Made by a program: the position numbers and the translations under genes | From: Cytobacillus oceanisediminis | GTDB lineage: Bacteria; Bacillota; Bacilli; Bacillales; Cytobacillaceae | NCBI RefSeq assembly: GCF_007830235.1 | Contig: NZ_VLKI01000003.1 | Location: 1 to 64,000, forward strand | DNA length: 64,000 nt | Direction: 5' to 3' | Part shown: one piece after another, positions 42,833 through 51,993 of the stretch | Position numbering within the stretch: position 1 is the stretch's first letter | Layout: every line of letters begins with the position of its first letter | The notes under the pieces: generated by a model | Databases searched by the model: none | The model's input: the letters and a program-made list of their open reading frames with translations, nothing else | Told to the model about the DNA's origin: nothing

Positions 42833-43450
42833 ATGAGAGAGTTGCTGCGAAATTCGATTAAATGGAGCTTCAGTATTGCCGTTATCACTTTTGTGCTAGC
42901 GGCTCTTTTTTCAATTATTTCAAACTCCATATTAAACGGTGTATCATGGGGAACTGGACTGATTGTTGTTGGATTTATTGTTTTAATCGGCATTTTTTTT
43001 GATATGATAGGAATTGCTGCCACTGCTGCAGATGAGGTGCCTTTTCATTCTATGGCCTCGAATAAAGTTTTTGGAGCCAGGCATTCGATTCGCATCGTTA
43101 GAAATGCCGACCGGTTCGCCAGTTTTTGCAATGATGTTATTGGCGATATTTCTGGCATTATCAGCGGGGCGGCGGCTGCAATCGTCATAGTGCAGCTAAC
43201 GGTCTCATTTAAGATGAATGACAGCAGCCTTTTTGAATATGCTTCTTCAGTAATCATAACAAGCATTATTGCTGCCACGACCGTGGGAGGAAAAGCATTT
43301 GGAAAATCGCTTGCAATAAGGTACTCTAAAGATATTATCTTCCAGGTAGGGAAGGTCCTGCATTTTCTTGAGGATAAATTCCATATTGTTATAATAAAAG
43401 ACAAGAAAAAGACGAAATTAAAACAACGGACGAATAAGAGAAGAAAGTGA
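42833..43450 (+). CDS. oapA: OLE-associated membrane protein OapA
   Basis: A 205-residue integral membrane protein with four hydrophobic segments (about 12-33, 38-65, 103-125 and 132-152). The cytoplasmic end is strongly basic (DKKKTKLKQRTNKRRK), suited to RNA binding. Conserved-looking polar stretch between helices: AADEVPFHSMASNKVFGARHSI. Its place directly after the OLE RNA and before dxs identifies it as OapA, which binds OLE RNA as a dimer in B. halodurans. AAAAAGGAAG precedes the start. It abuts the dxs gene. Confidence 0.88.
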   Translation: MRELLRNSIKWSFSIAVITFVLAALFSIISNSILNGVSWGTGLIVVGFIVLIGIFFDMIGIAATAADEVPFHSMASNKVFGARHSIRIVRNADRFASFCNDVIGDISGIISGAAAAIVIVQLTVSFKMNDSSLFEYASSVIITSIIAATTVGGKAFGKSLAIRYSKDIIFQVGKVLHFLEDKFHIVIIKDKKKTKLKQRTNKRRK

Positions 43451-43462
43451 GTGGTCCGCAGA

Positions 43463-45358
43463 ATGGATCTGTTATCAATTAAAGACCCTTCCTTTTTAAA
43501 GGGGCTCTCTAATAAGGAACTTGAAAATCTAAGCCAGGATATCCGAGAATTCCTGATCGAAAAGCTGTCGGGTACCGGTGGGCATATCGGCCCAAACCTC
43601 GGTGTCGTGGAATTAACTGTAGCGCTTCATAAATGTTTTAATAGCCCCAAGGATAAAATTATATGGGACGTCGGACATCAATCCTATGTGCATAAAGTAT
43701 TGACGGGCCGTGCATGCCAATTTGATACATTAAGGCAGTATAAGGGTCTTTGCGGCTTCCCTAAGATGGTTGAAAGCGAGCATGATGTTTGGGAAACGGG
43801 GCATAGCTCCACATCCTTATCTGCCGCAATGGGAATGGCCATCGCAAGAGATTTGAAAAAAGAGAATAATTATGTAATTCCAGTCATAGGGGATGGGGCA
43901 TTAACCGGCGGAATGGCTTTAGAGGCCTTAAACCATATTGGCCATGAAAAAAAGAATATGATTGTTATTTTAAATGATAATGAAATGTCGATTGCCCCAA
44001 ATGTTGGAGCATTGCATAATGTCCTGGGAAGACTAAGGACAGCTGGCAAATATAATTGGGTAAAAGATGAACTTGAATATTTTTTAAAGAAAGTGCCTGC
44101 AGTGGGCGGAAAATTAGCCTCTACTGCTGAGAGGCTAAAGGATAGCCTGAAATATTTATTTGTTTCAGGAATGTTTTTCGAAGAGTTGGGCTTTACATAC
44201 CTGGGACCTGTGGACGGACACAGTTATGACGATTTATTTGAGAATTTGGCTTATGCGAAGAAAACTGAGGGACCTGTTCTTCTCCATGTCATAACGAAGA
44301 AAGGAAAGGGCTATCAGCCTGCCGAAAGCGATCGGATTGGCACATGGCATGGTACAGGCCCGTATAAGATGGAAACAGGGGATTTTGTTAAACCTGTCAG
44401 TGCTCCTCCTCCTGGCTGGAGCAAGCTTGTCAGCGAGACAGTTAGGAAGCTGGCCAGAAATGATGAAAGAATCGTCGCTATAACCCCTGCAATGCCTGTT
44501 GGATCAAAGCTGGAGGGCTTTGCAAGTGAGTTCCCTGATCGTATGTATGATGTAGGAATTGCAGAACAGCATGCAGCCACTGTTGCTGCTGGGCTGGCAA
44601 CGCAAAATATGAAGCCGTTCCTTGCTATCTATTCTACATTCCTGCAGCGTGCCTATGACCAGGTTGTGCATGACATCGCGCGTCAAAATTTAAATGTATT
44701 TATTGGAATAGACCGTGCTGGACTGGTGGGGGCAGATGGGGAAACACATCAGGGAGTCTTTGATATAGCCTTCTTAAGGCATTTGCCGAACATGGTTCTA
44801 ATGATGCCGAAAGATGAAAATGAAGGCCAGCACATGGTCAAAACGGCTATCGAATATAATGATGGTCCAATCGCCATGCGTTTTCCGCGCGGAAATGGCA
44901 TCGGAGTGCCAATGGATGATAAGCTCAAACCAATTCCTATCGGTACCTGGGAGGTTCTTCGAGAAGGAAATGACGCAGCTATCTTAACTTTCGGGACAAC
45001 CATTCCCATGGCTTTAAAAGCTGCTTCACTATTGGAAAAACAGGGATATTCCATTAAAGTGGTGAATGCTAGGTTTATTAAGCCGCTTGACGAGAAAATG
45101 CTGCAGGATTTGTTCGGGGCAAATATGCCAATCCTGACGATAGAAGAAGCTGTCCTTCAGGGCGGCTTTGGGAGTGCGGTTCTGGAATATGCACATGAAC
45201 AAGGCTTTCATCATGCTGAGATTGACAGGATGGGCATACCTGATAAATTTATCGAGCACGGCAGCGTAAAAGAACTTTTAGAGGAAATCGGCATGACAGT
45301 GGAAAATGTCGTTGAAAGAATCGGCAAACTAGCAAGAAAAAAACAAAAAAGGGCTTAA
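43463..45358 (+). CDS. dxs: 1-deoxy-D-xylulose-5-phosphate synthase
   Basis: The 631-residue thiamine diphosphate enzyme makes 1-deoxyxylulose 5-phosphate from pyruvate and glyceraldehyde 3-phosphate, the first step of the MEP isoprenoid pathway. [18 protein letters not shown], the cofactor motif GDGALTGG with [10 protein letters not shown], and [15 protein letters not shown] with [15 protein letters not shown] are intact. ATG 43463 matches the known N-terminus (MDLLSI); GTG 43451 is an alternative abutting the oapA stop. It supplies precursors used by ispA just upstream. Confidence 0.95.
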   Translation: MDLLSIKDPSFLKGLSNKELENLSQDIREFLIEKLSGTGGHIGPNLGVVELTVALHKCFNSPKDKIIWDVGHQSYVHKVLTGRACQFDTLRQYKGLCGFPKMVESEHDVWETGHSSTSLSAAMGMAIARDLKKENNYVIPVIGDGALTGGMALEALNHIGHEKKNMIVILNDNEMSIAPNVGALHNVLGRLRTAGKYNWVKDELEYFLKKVPAVGGKLASTAERLKDSLKYLFVSGMFFEELGFTYLGPVDGHSYDDLFENLAYAKKTEGPVLLHVITKKGKGYQPAESDRIGTWHGTGPYKMETGDFVKPVSAPPPGWSKLVSETVRKLARNDERIVAITPAMPVGSKLEGFASEFPDRMYDVGIAEQHAATVAAGLATQNMKPFLAIYSTFLQRAYDQVVHDIARQNLNVFIGIDRAGLVGADGETHQGVFDIAFLRHLPNMVLMMPKDENEGQHMVKTAIEYNDGPIAMRFPRGNGIGVPMDDKLKPIPIGTWEVLREGNDAAILTFGTTIPMALKAASLLEKQGYSIKVVNARFIKPLDEKMLQDLFGANMPILTIEEAVLQGGFGSAVLEYAHEQGFHHAEIDRMGIPDKFIEHGSVKELLEEIGMTVENVVERIGKLARKKQKRA

Positions 45359-45361
45359 AGA

Positions 45362-46207
45362 ATGAAAACAAAGAAAGAACGATTAGACGTTTTATTAGTT
45401 GAAAGAGGTCTTGCCGAAACTAGGGAAAAAGCTAAAAGAGCTGTGATGGCTGGCCTGGTATTCAGCAATGAAAGCCGCCTTGATAAACCCGGCGAGAAAG
45501 TAAGCGTTGATATCCCTTTAACTTTAAAAGGGAAAGTGATGCCTTATGTCAGCCGCGGGGGGCTAAAGCTTGAAAAGGCCCTAAAGGTATTTGATTTAAA
45601 TGTCAAAGGCAAAATATTGCTTGATATTGGTTCCTCCACAGGTGGCTTTACGGATTGTGCACTGCAAAACGGCGCCAAGATGTCTTACGCGCTGGATGTA
45701 GGCTATAATCAACTTGCCTGGAAGCTAAGGCAGGATGAACGGGTAGTGGTCATGGAAAGGACAAACTTCCGCTATGTTACGCCAGCCGATCTTACTTCAG
45801 GAATGCCTGATTTTGCTTCCATAGATGTTTCTTTCATATCGTTAAAATTGATTCTGCCTGTCCTAAAAACACTTCTGGTACCCGGAAGTGATGTAGTGGC
45901 TCTTGTTAAGCCGCAGTTTGAGGCAGGCCGTGAACAGGTTGGGAAAAAAGGGATTGTCAGAGATCCGAAGGTCCATGAATCAGTACTTGGAAAAATTATT
46001 GAATTTTCGCTTGGCCTTGGCTATGATGTGAAAGACGTCTCTTTCTCGCCAATCACAGGCGGAGACGGAAATATAGAGTTTTTACTCCATTTGCATTGGG
46101 CGGGCAGCAAAGAAGAAGGAGAATATCTTTTAAAACTCCAGCCTGATGCAGTTGTAAAAGAAGCGCATGCCGGGTTAAAGACAAAGCAGGAGAATGGGGA
46201 GGAATAG
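45362..46207 (+). CDS. tlyA: TlyA family rRNA methyltransferase/S4-domain protein
   Basis: A 281-residue protein with an S4 RNA-binding domain (about 5-65: RLDVLLVERGLAETREKAKRAVMAGLV) and an FtsJ-like methyltransferase domain. The SAM loop is LLDIGSSTGGFTDCAL (about 84-99), with an ASIDVSFISLKLILP block following. It corresponds to B. subtilis yqxC. TlyA enzymes methylate ribosomal RNA 2'-hydroxyls in other species; the target here is not proven. It is 3 bases from dxs, and its stop lies in a terminator stem. Confidence 0.92.
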   Translation: MKTKKERLDVLLVERGLAETREKAKRAVMAGLVFSNESRLDKPGEKVSVDIPLTLKGKVMPYVSRGGLKLEKALKVFDLNVKGKILLDIGSSTGGFTDCALQNGAKMSYALDVGYNQLAWKLRQDERVVVMERTNFRYVTPADLTSGMPDFASIDVSFISLKLILPVLKTLLVPGSDVVALVKPQFEAGREQVGKKGIVRDPKVHESVLGKIIEFSLGLGYDVKDVSFSPITGGDGNIEFLLHLHWAGSKEEGEYLLKLQPDAVVKEAHAGLKTKQENGEE

Positions 46208-46228
46208 GCGGTAGCCTGTTCCTCTTTT
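46199..46228 (+). terminator. Terminator after tlyA
   Basis: GAGGAATAGGC (46199-46209) pairs with GCCTGTTCCTC (46214-46224, one wobble), then TTTT. The 5' arm includes the tlyA stop codon. Confidence 0.88.
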
Positions 46229-46409
46229 ATTGTTTGACCAGAAGGGATTTTGTCGAGTTTTCACGAATTATAATGCTATACGGGGAAAAATTGTACTTTA
46301 TAGGGAAAATCGGCTAACATATGATTAGATTATACTTTGTTTATGATTTAATATTTAAAAGCCGTACCTATAAGCGGATACACGCTTTTAAATTATAGAG
46401 GTGATAAAA

Positions 46410-46859
46410 GTGAATAAAGGCCAGCGACACATTAAAATTCGCGAGATTATAACGAACAACGATATTGAAACTCAGGATGACCTTGTTGATGAATTAAAGA
46501 ATGCCGGGTTTAATGTAACCCAGGCAACCGTCTCGAGGGATATAAAAGAACTTCATCTTGTGAAGGTTCCATTAATGGATGGAAGGTATAAATACAGCCT
46601 TCCTGCCGACCAGCGCTTTAATCCATTGCAGAAGCTAAAAAGAAATCTGATGGATGCCTTTGTCAGGGTAGATACAGCAGGCCACCTGCTTGTTATGAAG
46701 ACTCTTCCTGGTAATGCAATGGCCATCGGGGCTCTAATTGATAATTTGGACTGGGAAGAAATTTTGGGAACCATTTGCGGCGATGACACATGTTTAATCA
46801 TATGCAAAACACCAGAGGATACAGAAGCGATTTCAAACCGTTTTCTTGAAATGCTCTAG
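46410..46859 (+). CDS. argR: Arginine repressor ArgR/AhrC
   Basis: A 149-residue regulator, equal in length to B. subtilis AhrC. The N-terminal winged helix has [18 protein letters not shown], and the C-terminal arginine-binding hexamerisation domain has [32 protein letters not shown]. It represses arginine synthesis and activates catabolism. GTG 46410 is chosen because AGAGGTGAT ends 7 bases upstream; GTG 46401 overlaps it. A promoter of its own must lie in the 180 bases after the tlyA terminator. Confidence 0.95.
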   Translation: MNKGQRHIKIREIITNNDIETQDDLVDELKNAGFNVTQATVSRDIKELHLVKVPLMDGRYKYSLPADQRFNPLQKLKRNLMDAFVRVDTAGHLLVMKTLPGNAMAIGALIDNLDWEEILGTICGDDTCLIICKTPEDTEAISNRFLEML

Positions 46860-46888
46860 ATTATAAATGAGCTAGTACTTCGATACTT

Positions 46889-47013
46889 GTCTAGCTTCAG
46901 CGCCTACCTCCTCGAGGTCACAAGCCAAGCCTCCCAGAAAAGGTAAAGAACACCTTCCCGTGAGGCTCCTCTTGTGCTTGTCGGGGGGTGACCGAGGTGC
47001 CTCCGCTTTTCTA
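46889..47013. repeat. Bacillaceae-type dispersed repeat between argR and recN
   Basis: The segment begins CTAGCTTCAGCGCCTACC and ends GGTGCCTCCGCTTTTCT, with near-complementary termini. Inner complementary parts include GAGGTCACAAG with CTTGTCGGGGGGTGACC and GCCTCC with GGCTCC. From memory this resembles a widespread Bacillaceae repeat whose ends read CTAGCTCCAGCGCC and GGCGCTTCCGCTTTT. It separates argR from recN and ends 15 bases before the recN start, so it supplies the recN leader. Confidence 0.75.
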
Positions 47014-47027
47014 ATGAGGTGATATGA

Positions 47028-48710
47028 TTGTTAAATGAAATATCAATACGAAATTTTGCTATTATAGAAGCCCTTTCTGTGTCATTTGAAAAGGGCTTAA
47101 CTGTTTTAACCGGTGAAACCGGGGCAGGGAAGTCCATCATCATAGATGCGATTCATTTGCTTGTTGGCGGCAGGGGATCGGCGGAGTTTGTCCGCCACGG
47201 AGAGGATAAGGCCGAAATTGAAGGGCTGTTTCAACTGGACGACCCTAAACATCCCTGTTATAGGAAAACATCGGAATTTGGCATAGAAATTGAAGATGGC
47301 ATGGTAGTCCTGCGGAGGGATATATCAAAGTCAGGGAAGAGTGTCTGCAGAGTTAACGGGAAACTAGTTACCATCTCAACCTTAAGGGAAATAGGAAGTA
47401 CCCTCATCGATATTCACGGACAGCATGAGCACCAGGAGCTGATGGACGAAACTATGCATTTATCACTTCTGGATCAATTTGGCGGGAATAAAATATCGAA
47501 CGCTTTAGCAGAATATCAGAGGGTTTACAAAACGTATGAAAGTACGTTAAAAAAACTGAAAAATTTAAGCGAAAATGAACAGCAAATGGCACACCGGCTG
47601 GACTTAATACAATTCCAGATGGATGAAATCCAGTCGGCTCAGTTAAAAATAAATGAAGATGAAGAGCTATTCGAAGAAAGAAGAAAGCTTTCTAACTTTG
47701 AGCGTATTTATGATTCCCTGCAATCAGGCTATAATGGCCTTCAGGGCGAACAAAAGGGCCTTGACTGGATAGGGATGGTTATGGGGCATTTGCAGGATGC
47801 AGCTGAGCTGGATCCCTCCTATAAAGAAATAGCCGAGAATGTATCAAACAGCTTCTATATGCTGGAGGACGCTGCAAGATTACTTCGGAATGAGATGGAC
47901 TTTATGGAATATGACCCTCAGCGGCTCAATGAAATAGAAGACAGGCTTAACGAAATTAACGGTTTAAAACGAAAGTATGGGAAGACGGTGGAAGAAGTCC
48001 TGGAGTATGCAGCGAAGATTGAAGAGGAGATCGAAACGCTTCAAAATAAAGAGACGCATATTGATAAACTCCAGAAGGAAGTTGCTGCGCTGAAAAAAGA
48101 CCTTTTGGTTGAAGCGGAAGAGCTGAGCCAGCTGAGGAAAAAGGCGGCACTTCAATTAACAAAGTTAATCCACAAAGAGCTTAAGGAATTATATATGGAA
48201 AAGACCGTTTTTGAAGTCAGATTCTCTTCTGAACCTGACAGCTTTTTAAAGAATGGGATTGACAGGGCAGAATTTTATATTTCCACCAACCCAGGAGAGC
48301 CTGTCAAACCATTGTCAAAGATTGCTTCTGGTGGGGAACTGTCGAGAATAATGCTGGCTTTAAAAAGCATTTTTTCAAAGCATCAAGGTGTTACCAGTAT
48401 CATTTTCGATGAGGTAGACACAGGGGTCAGCGGCCGGGTTGCGCAGGCTATTGCTGAAAAAATTCACCATGTTTCCGTAAACTCGCAGGTCTTATGCATT
48501 TCGCACTTGCCGCAGGTTGCTGCAATGGCGGATACACATTTATTTATTGCCAAAAACATAAAAGACGGGCGAACAAAAACAACCGTCAAACCTTTAACGG
48601 ATAATGAAAAAATTAAAGAAATCGGGCGAATGATTTCGGGAGTTGAAATCACCGATTTAACAAAAGAGCATGCCAAGGAATTGCTCCAGCTAGCCAATCA
48701 GTTAAAATAA
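47028..48710 (+). CDS. recN: DNA repair protein RecN
   Basis: A 560-residue SMC-like ATPase acting early in double-strand break repair. Walker A GETGAGKS is near residue 30, and a long coiled coil occupies about 150-370. The signature SGGELSRIMLALK and Walker B IIFDEVDTGVSG are near the end. The start is TTG 47028 behind GAGGTGATATGA. A LexA box (GAAC-N4-GTTC) was not found in the upstream repeat. Confidence 0.96.
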   Translation: MLNEISIRNFAIIEALSVSFEKGLTVLTGETGAGKSIIIDAIHLLVGGRGSAEFVRHGEDKAEIEGLFQLDDPKHPCYRKTSEFGIEIEDGMVVLRRDISKSGKSVCRVNGKLVTISTLREIGSTLIDIHGQHEHQELMDETMHLSLLDQFGGNKISNALAEYQRVYKTYESTLKKLKNLSENEQQMAHRLDLIQFQMDEIQSAQLKINEDEELFEERRKLSNFERIYDSLQSGYNGLQGEQKGLDWIGMVMGHLQDAAELDPSYKEIAENVSNSFYMLEDAARLLRNEMDFMEYDPQRLNEIEDRLNEINGLKRKYGKTVEEVLEYAAKIEEEIETLQNKETHIDKLQKEVAALKKDLLVEAEELSQLRKKAALQLTKLIHKELKELYMEKTVFEVRFSSEPDSFLKNGIDRAEFYISTNPGEPVKPLSKIASGGELSRIMLALKSIFSKHQGVTSIIFDEVDTGVSGRVAQAIAEKIHHVSVNSQVLCISHLPQVAAMADTHLFIAKNIKDGRTKTTVKPLTDNEKIKEIGRMISGVEITDLTKEHAKELLQLANQLK

Positions 48711-48782
48711 TTACCAGATGTCCAAAGCCGTTGCTCTTTTTGTATGAAAAGCAGTATGGGCAGGCGGGATGCTGATACCTTG

Positions 48783-48814
48783 AAAAGCTATCCAAAGAAG
48801 GATAGCTTTTTTTA
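48783..48814 (+). terminator. Terminator of recN
   Basis: AAAAGCTATCC (48783-48793) pairs with GGATAGCTTTT (48800-48810), followed by T. Confidence 0.9.
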
Positions 48815-48824
48815 TATCAATGGC

Positions 48825-48856
48825 TGTTATAAATGCCTTCAATGCAGGCAAAATTA
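48825..48856 (+). promoter_or_regulatory. Possible forespore (SigF/SigG) promoter of spoIVB
   Basis: GTTATAA (around 48826) and GGCAAAATTA (48847-48856) resemble the GTATA and GGnnAnAnTA elements of forespore promoters at about 15-base spacing. The match is partial. Confidence 0.3.
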
Positions 48857-48907
48857 AAGATGTAGCCATTTAATGTGGGTGGACTAGAAGCGAGGAGAGT
48901 GAAAAAT

Positions 48908-50197
48908 TTGACATATGAAGTTTTGCGTAAAATAATTGGTGGAATTCTCCTTGTTTCATTAATTGCATTAGGTTTTTCTAAGCCTGTTCAAGATTATTTG
49001 CAAATACCTGCAAATATAACTCTTTTTGAAGGACAGCAGCTTGATTTTGTTAAAGCAGAAGCAGTATCAGCTGGATTGTCCATAGATAATTCAAGTATTT
49101 CACTGAAAGAAGATAACCATTCAGTTTCTCTTCACGCACGAGAGAATGGGAAAAATGAAATGTTTTTAGAATTGGCTGGTTTTCCGATTAAGAAGGTTGA
49201 TGTTAACGTATTAAAAGATTTCAAAGTAATCCCTGGCGGTCAGAGCATTGGGGTAAAGCTTAATACTGTGGGCGTGTTAGTAGTTGGTCACCATCAGGTA
49301 AATACTGCTGAAGGAAAAGCTTCACCGGGGGAAACAGCAGGCATAAAAATCGGGGATATCATCACTGAAATTAATGGCAAGAAAATCGAGAAAATGTCAG
49401 ATGTAGCTCCATTTGTACAAGAAGCAGGAAAGAAGGGAAATCCGCTTCAGATTGTTGTCAGCCGTGAAAGCGGCAAAGTAAAGACTGAGCTTACTCCTTT
49501 GAAAGAAAAAGGGGAAGAAACCTACAAGCTTGGACTTTATATTCGCGATTCCGCAGCAGGTATTGGCACAATGACTTTTTATCACCCTGAATCAAAGAAA
49601 TATGGGGCCTTAGGCCATGTTATTTCTGATATGGACACAAAGAAACCAATTGTGGTGGAGGACGGCCAAATTGTAAGATCTACTGTCACTTCCATTGAAA
49701 AAGGCAGCAACGGAAATCCGGGAGAAAAATTGGCTCGATTCTCTTCTGATAAAGAAATCATCGGCAATATTGTCAGAAACAGCCCTTTCGGAATATTTGG
49801 GGAATTAAACCGGGATATGAAGAATGGGATTTTTGACAAACCAATGCCTATTGCGTTATCACATCAAGTAAAAGAAGGTCCGGCACAAATCCTGACTGTG
49901 GTCGATAATGATGAAGTTTCATTATTCGATATTGAAATTGTAAGTACCATTCCGCAAAAATTCCCTGCAACCAAAGGCATGGTCATCAAAGTTACGGACC
50001 AAAAGCTATTGGATAAAACAGGCGGAATTGTCCAAGGAATGAGCGGAAGCCCAATTATACAGGATGGCAAAATTATTGGAGCGGTAACACATGTTTTTGT
50101 AAACGATCCGACTTCTGGATATGGTGTCCATATTGAATGGATGTTAAATGAAGCCGGGATTGATATATATGAAAAGACAGAGGAAAAGGCGTCGTAA
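48908..50197 (+). CDS. spoIVB: SpoIVB serine peptidase
   Basis: A 429-residue forespore-made S55 peptidase that crosses to the intermembrane space and cuts SpoIVFA to start SigK activation. A membrane helix lies at about 8-25 and a PDZ domain at about 105-190 ([25 protein letters not shown]). The protease domain has LGHVISDM (histidine) and GMSGSP near residues 378-383 with the catalytic serine. TTG 48908 is chosen because AGGAGAG lies 8 bases upstream; earlier codons overlap that site. Confidence 0.95.
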   Translation: MTYEVLRKIIGGILLVSLIALGFSKPVQDYLQIPANITLFEGQQLDFVKAEAVSAGLSIDNSSISLKEDNHSVSLHARENGKNEMFLELAGFPIKKVDVNVLKDFKVIPGGQSIGVKLNTVGVLVVGHHQVNTAEGKASPGETAGIKIGDIITEINGKKIEKMSDVAPFVQEAGKKGNPLQIVVSRESGKVKTELTPLKEKGEETYKLGLYIRDSAAGIGTMTFYHPESKKYGALGHVISDMDTKKPIVVEDGQIVRSTVTSIEKGSNGNPGEKLARFSSDKEIIGNIVRNSPFGIFGELNRDMKNGIFDKPMPIALSHQVKEGPAQILTVVDNDEVSLFDIEIVSTIPQKFPATKGMVIKVTDQKLLDKTGGIVQGMSGSPIIQDGKIIGAVTHVFVNDPTSGYGVHIEWMLNEAGIDIYEKTEEKAS

Positions 50198-50224
50198 ATA
50201 AATAAAGTATGGATTAATGAAAAA

Positions 50225-50248
50225 GGCGGGAAAGTCCCGTCTTTTTTT
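50225..50248 (+). terminator. Terminator of spoIVB
   Basis: GGCGGGA (50225-50231) pairs with TCCCGTC (50235-50241, one wobble), followed by seven T. Confidence 0.85.
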
Positions 50249-50280
50249 GTTTTTATGTTAAAATAGGTTACATAAAGATT

Positions 50281-50421
50281 TTTCGACAAAGGCATTTGGA
50301 AATTAAAGTATATGACGAAAGTAGTCGAAAAGTGAAGAAAACAAAAGAAAAATTGAGATTTTGCCGGTTTTTTAAGAAATTTTCAAAAAACTAAAGGATT
50401 TTTTGTTGCATTGTCGAATTT
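50281..50421 (+). promoter_or_regulatory. spo0A control region: Spo0A boxes and SigH promoter
   Basis: The SigH promoter reads AAAGGATTT (50393-50401), an 11-base spacer, GTCGAATTT (50413-50421), fitting RnAGGAwww and RnnGAATww at every fixed position. Spo0A boxes are TTTCGACAAA (50281-50290, reverse), TGACGAA (50313-50319) and TTGTCGAA (50411-50418), the last overlapping the -10. This is the layout of an autoregulated sporulation-onset promoter. Confidence 0.85.
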
Positions 50422-50517
50422 GTCATTTAGAATAGAAAATAGATACCGAAAAGAGCGTGTTCAAACTTATTGAACATCTTTTAAAAGAGACCATAAATGG
50501 ACCGAGGAGGAAAGTAA

Positions 50518-51306
50518 GTGAAGAAAATAAAAGTTTGTGTTGTGGATGACAACAGGGAGCTAGTCGGACTCTTAGAAGAATATATATCTTCCCAGGAAGA
50601 TATGGATGTTGCAGGGGTAGCCCATAATGGACAGGAATGTTTAGATGTTTTGGAGCAGACTCATCCTGACGTTCTTGTATTAGATATAATCATGCCTCAT
50701 TTAGATGGACTTGCTGTCCTTGAAAAAATGAGAGATTTAAATTTGAATACTCTCCCGAATGTCATTATGCTGACTGCTTTTGGCCAGGAAGATGTCACTA
50801 AGAAGGCAGTAGACCTGGGAGCTTCTTACTTTATCCTGAAGCCCTTTGATATGGACAATTTGGCAAGCCATATCCGCCAGGTCAGCGGAAAGTCCAGTGC
50901 TGTACTTCGGAAGCCATCTTCTGCTTACCGTCCGCAGGCAGAGGCAAAGCCAAAGAACCTGGATGCGAGCATCACAAGCATCATCCATGAAATTGGTGTG
51001 CCTGCCCATATTAAGGGCTATTTATATCTTCGTGAAGCGATCTCTATGGTATACAATGATATTGAACTTCTCGGATCCATTACAAAAGTGTTATACCCTG
51101 ATATTGCAAAGAAGTTTAACACAACTGCGAGCCGTGTGGAACGTGCGATCCGACATGCAATTGAAGTTGCCTGGAGCCGAGGAAATATCGACTCCATTTC
51201 TTCACTGTTCGGTTATACAGTCAGCATGACAAAAGCCAAGCCAACGAATTCTGAATTCATCGCAATGGTTGCCGACAAGCTTCGTTTGGAGCATAAGGCT
51301 TCTTGA
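50518..51306 (+). CDS. spo0A: Sporulation master regulator Spo0A
   Basis: A 262-residue response regulator. The receiver domain spans 1-120, with acid pocket Asp10/Asp11, phosphorylated Asp56 in VLVLDIIMP and Lys108 in ILKPFD. The C-terminal DNA-binding domain (about 145-260) has [21 protein letters not shown] as recognition helix. Phosphorelay phosphate activates it to bind 0A boxes and start sporulation. GTG start behind GAGGAGGAAAGTAA. It directly follows spoIVB as in all Bacillus. Confidence 0.98.
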   Translation: MKKIKVCVVDDNRELVGLLEEYISSQEDMDVAGVAHNGQECLDVLEQTHPDVLVLDIIMPHLDGLAVLEKMRDLNLNTLPNVIMLTAFGQEDVTKKAVDLGASYFILKPFDMDNLASHIRQVSGKSSAVLRKPSSAYRPQAEAKPKNLDASITSIIHEIGVPAHIKGYLYLREAISMVYNDIELLGSITKVLYPDIAKKFNTTASRVERAIRHAIEVAWSRGNIDSISSLFGYTVSMTKAKPTNSEFIAMVADKLRLEHKAS

Positions 51307-51388
51307 AAGGGTAAGGACTAATTCCACTTCCTTATAAATTTCATCATGTTCTTTAGACGCTCCTTTAAGTGGCGTTTTAAAGTTCAAT

Positions 51389-51431
51389 AAAAAAGGTTCA
51401 GTGTGAAAGTAATTCATACTGAACCTTTTTT
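51389..51431. terminator. Bidirectional terminator between spo0A and yycC
   Basis: AAAAAAGGTTCAG with TGAA (51389-51406) pairs with TTCATACTGAACCTTTTTT (to 51431), a long stem with T runs on both strands. Confidence 0.88.
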
Positions 51432-51436
51432 GTATT

Positions 51437-51574
51437 TTACTTTTCTTCCTTTTCAAGCTCAATCATTTTTTGAATTAATATGTGCTGAGGCATATGCATG
51501 ATTTGCTCCAAAGGGAGATTAAGTTTCTCGGATAGCTTCAGAGCTGTTTCCGGCGAGATTTGTAATGGTCTCAA
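51437..51574 (-). CDS. yycC: YycC family protein, 45 aa
   Basis: On the minus strand TTG 51574 follows AGTGAGGGGAATATAA. It encodes 45 residues: a small helical protein with LQISPETALKLSEKLNLPLEQIMHMPQH and an acidic end. This matches the YycC family of Bacillus in size and core motif. Function unknown. It lies between spo0A and yqzF, both of whose other neighbours are bkd-linked. Confidence 0.75.
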   Translation of the reverse strand: MRPLQISPETALKLSEKLNLPLEQIMHMPQHILIQKMIELEKEEK

Positions 51575-51599
51575 TTATATTCCCCTCACTATAATTAAC

Positions 51600-51836
51600 T
51601 TATTTTATCTTAAACCGTGCTTGCACCTTATTTCTTTTTCGATCGCGGTAAAGGACAAAGCCTGCGATAAAGCCAAGCCCGATTAGTAAAAACAGCAATC
51701 CTGCAATAAATTGAAGCCATAAATAAGGAAATGGGCTCTGTAGGATGCCAAAGACCATATCTCTCATTAATTTTATTCCATAAACAGCTAACACACCTGG
51801 AATCAAAAGAATCAATAATGCAATTAGTCTGATCAT
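51600..51836 (-). CDS. yqzF: DUF2627 membrane protein YqzF
   Basis: A 78-residue protein with two membrane helices (about 3-24 and 39-63), joined by a short loop (FPYLWLQF), and a basic tail (RDRKRNKVQARFKIK). Size and position next to bkdR match YqzF. Function unknown. Confidence 0.85.
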   Translation of the reverse strand: MIRLIALLILLIPGVLAVYGIKLMRDMVFGILQSPFPYLWLQFIAGLLFLLIGLGFIAGFVLYRDRKRNKVQARFKIK

Positions 51837-51937
51837 ATAACAGTTCCCTTCATAACGAAGTCATCTACCGAAATAATAAATCATTAATGAAATTTGTCAA
51901 GTGCAGCAACTATGCTAAAATAAAAACGTGAAGAATA

Positions 51938-51966
51938 TTGCATGTTCATAATGGGTGAGCATGCAA
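51938..51966. promoter_or_regulatory. Inverted TTGCATG/CATGCAA pair in the bkdR leader
   Basis: TTGCATG (51938-51944) and CATGCAA (51960-51966) are exact reverse complements, 22 bases apart start to start. The same ATGCAA half-site recurs upstream of the bkd promoter, suggesting a shared regulator, perhaps BkdR itself. Confidence 0.45.
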
Positions 51967-51993
51967 AGATTTTCAATGAAAGCGGGTTAGATT

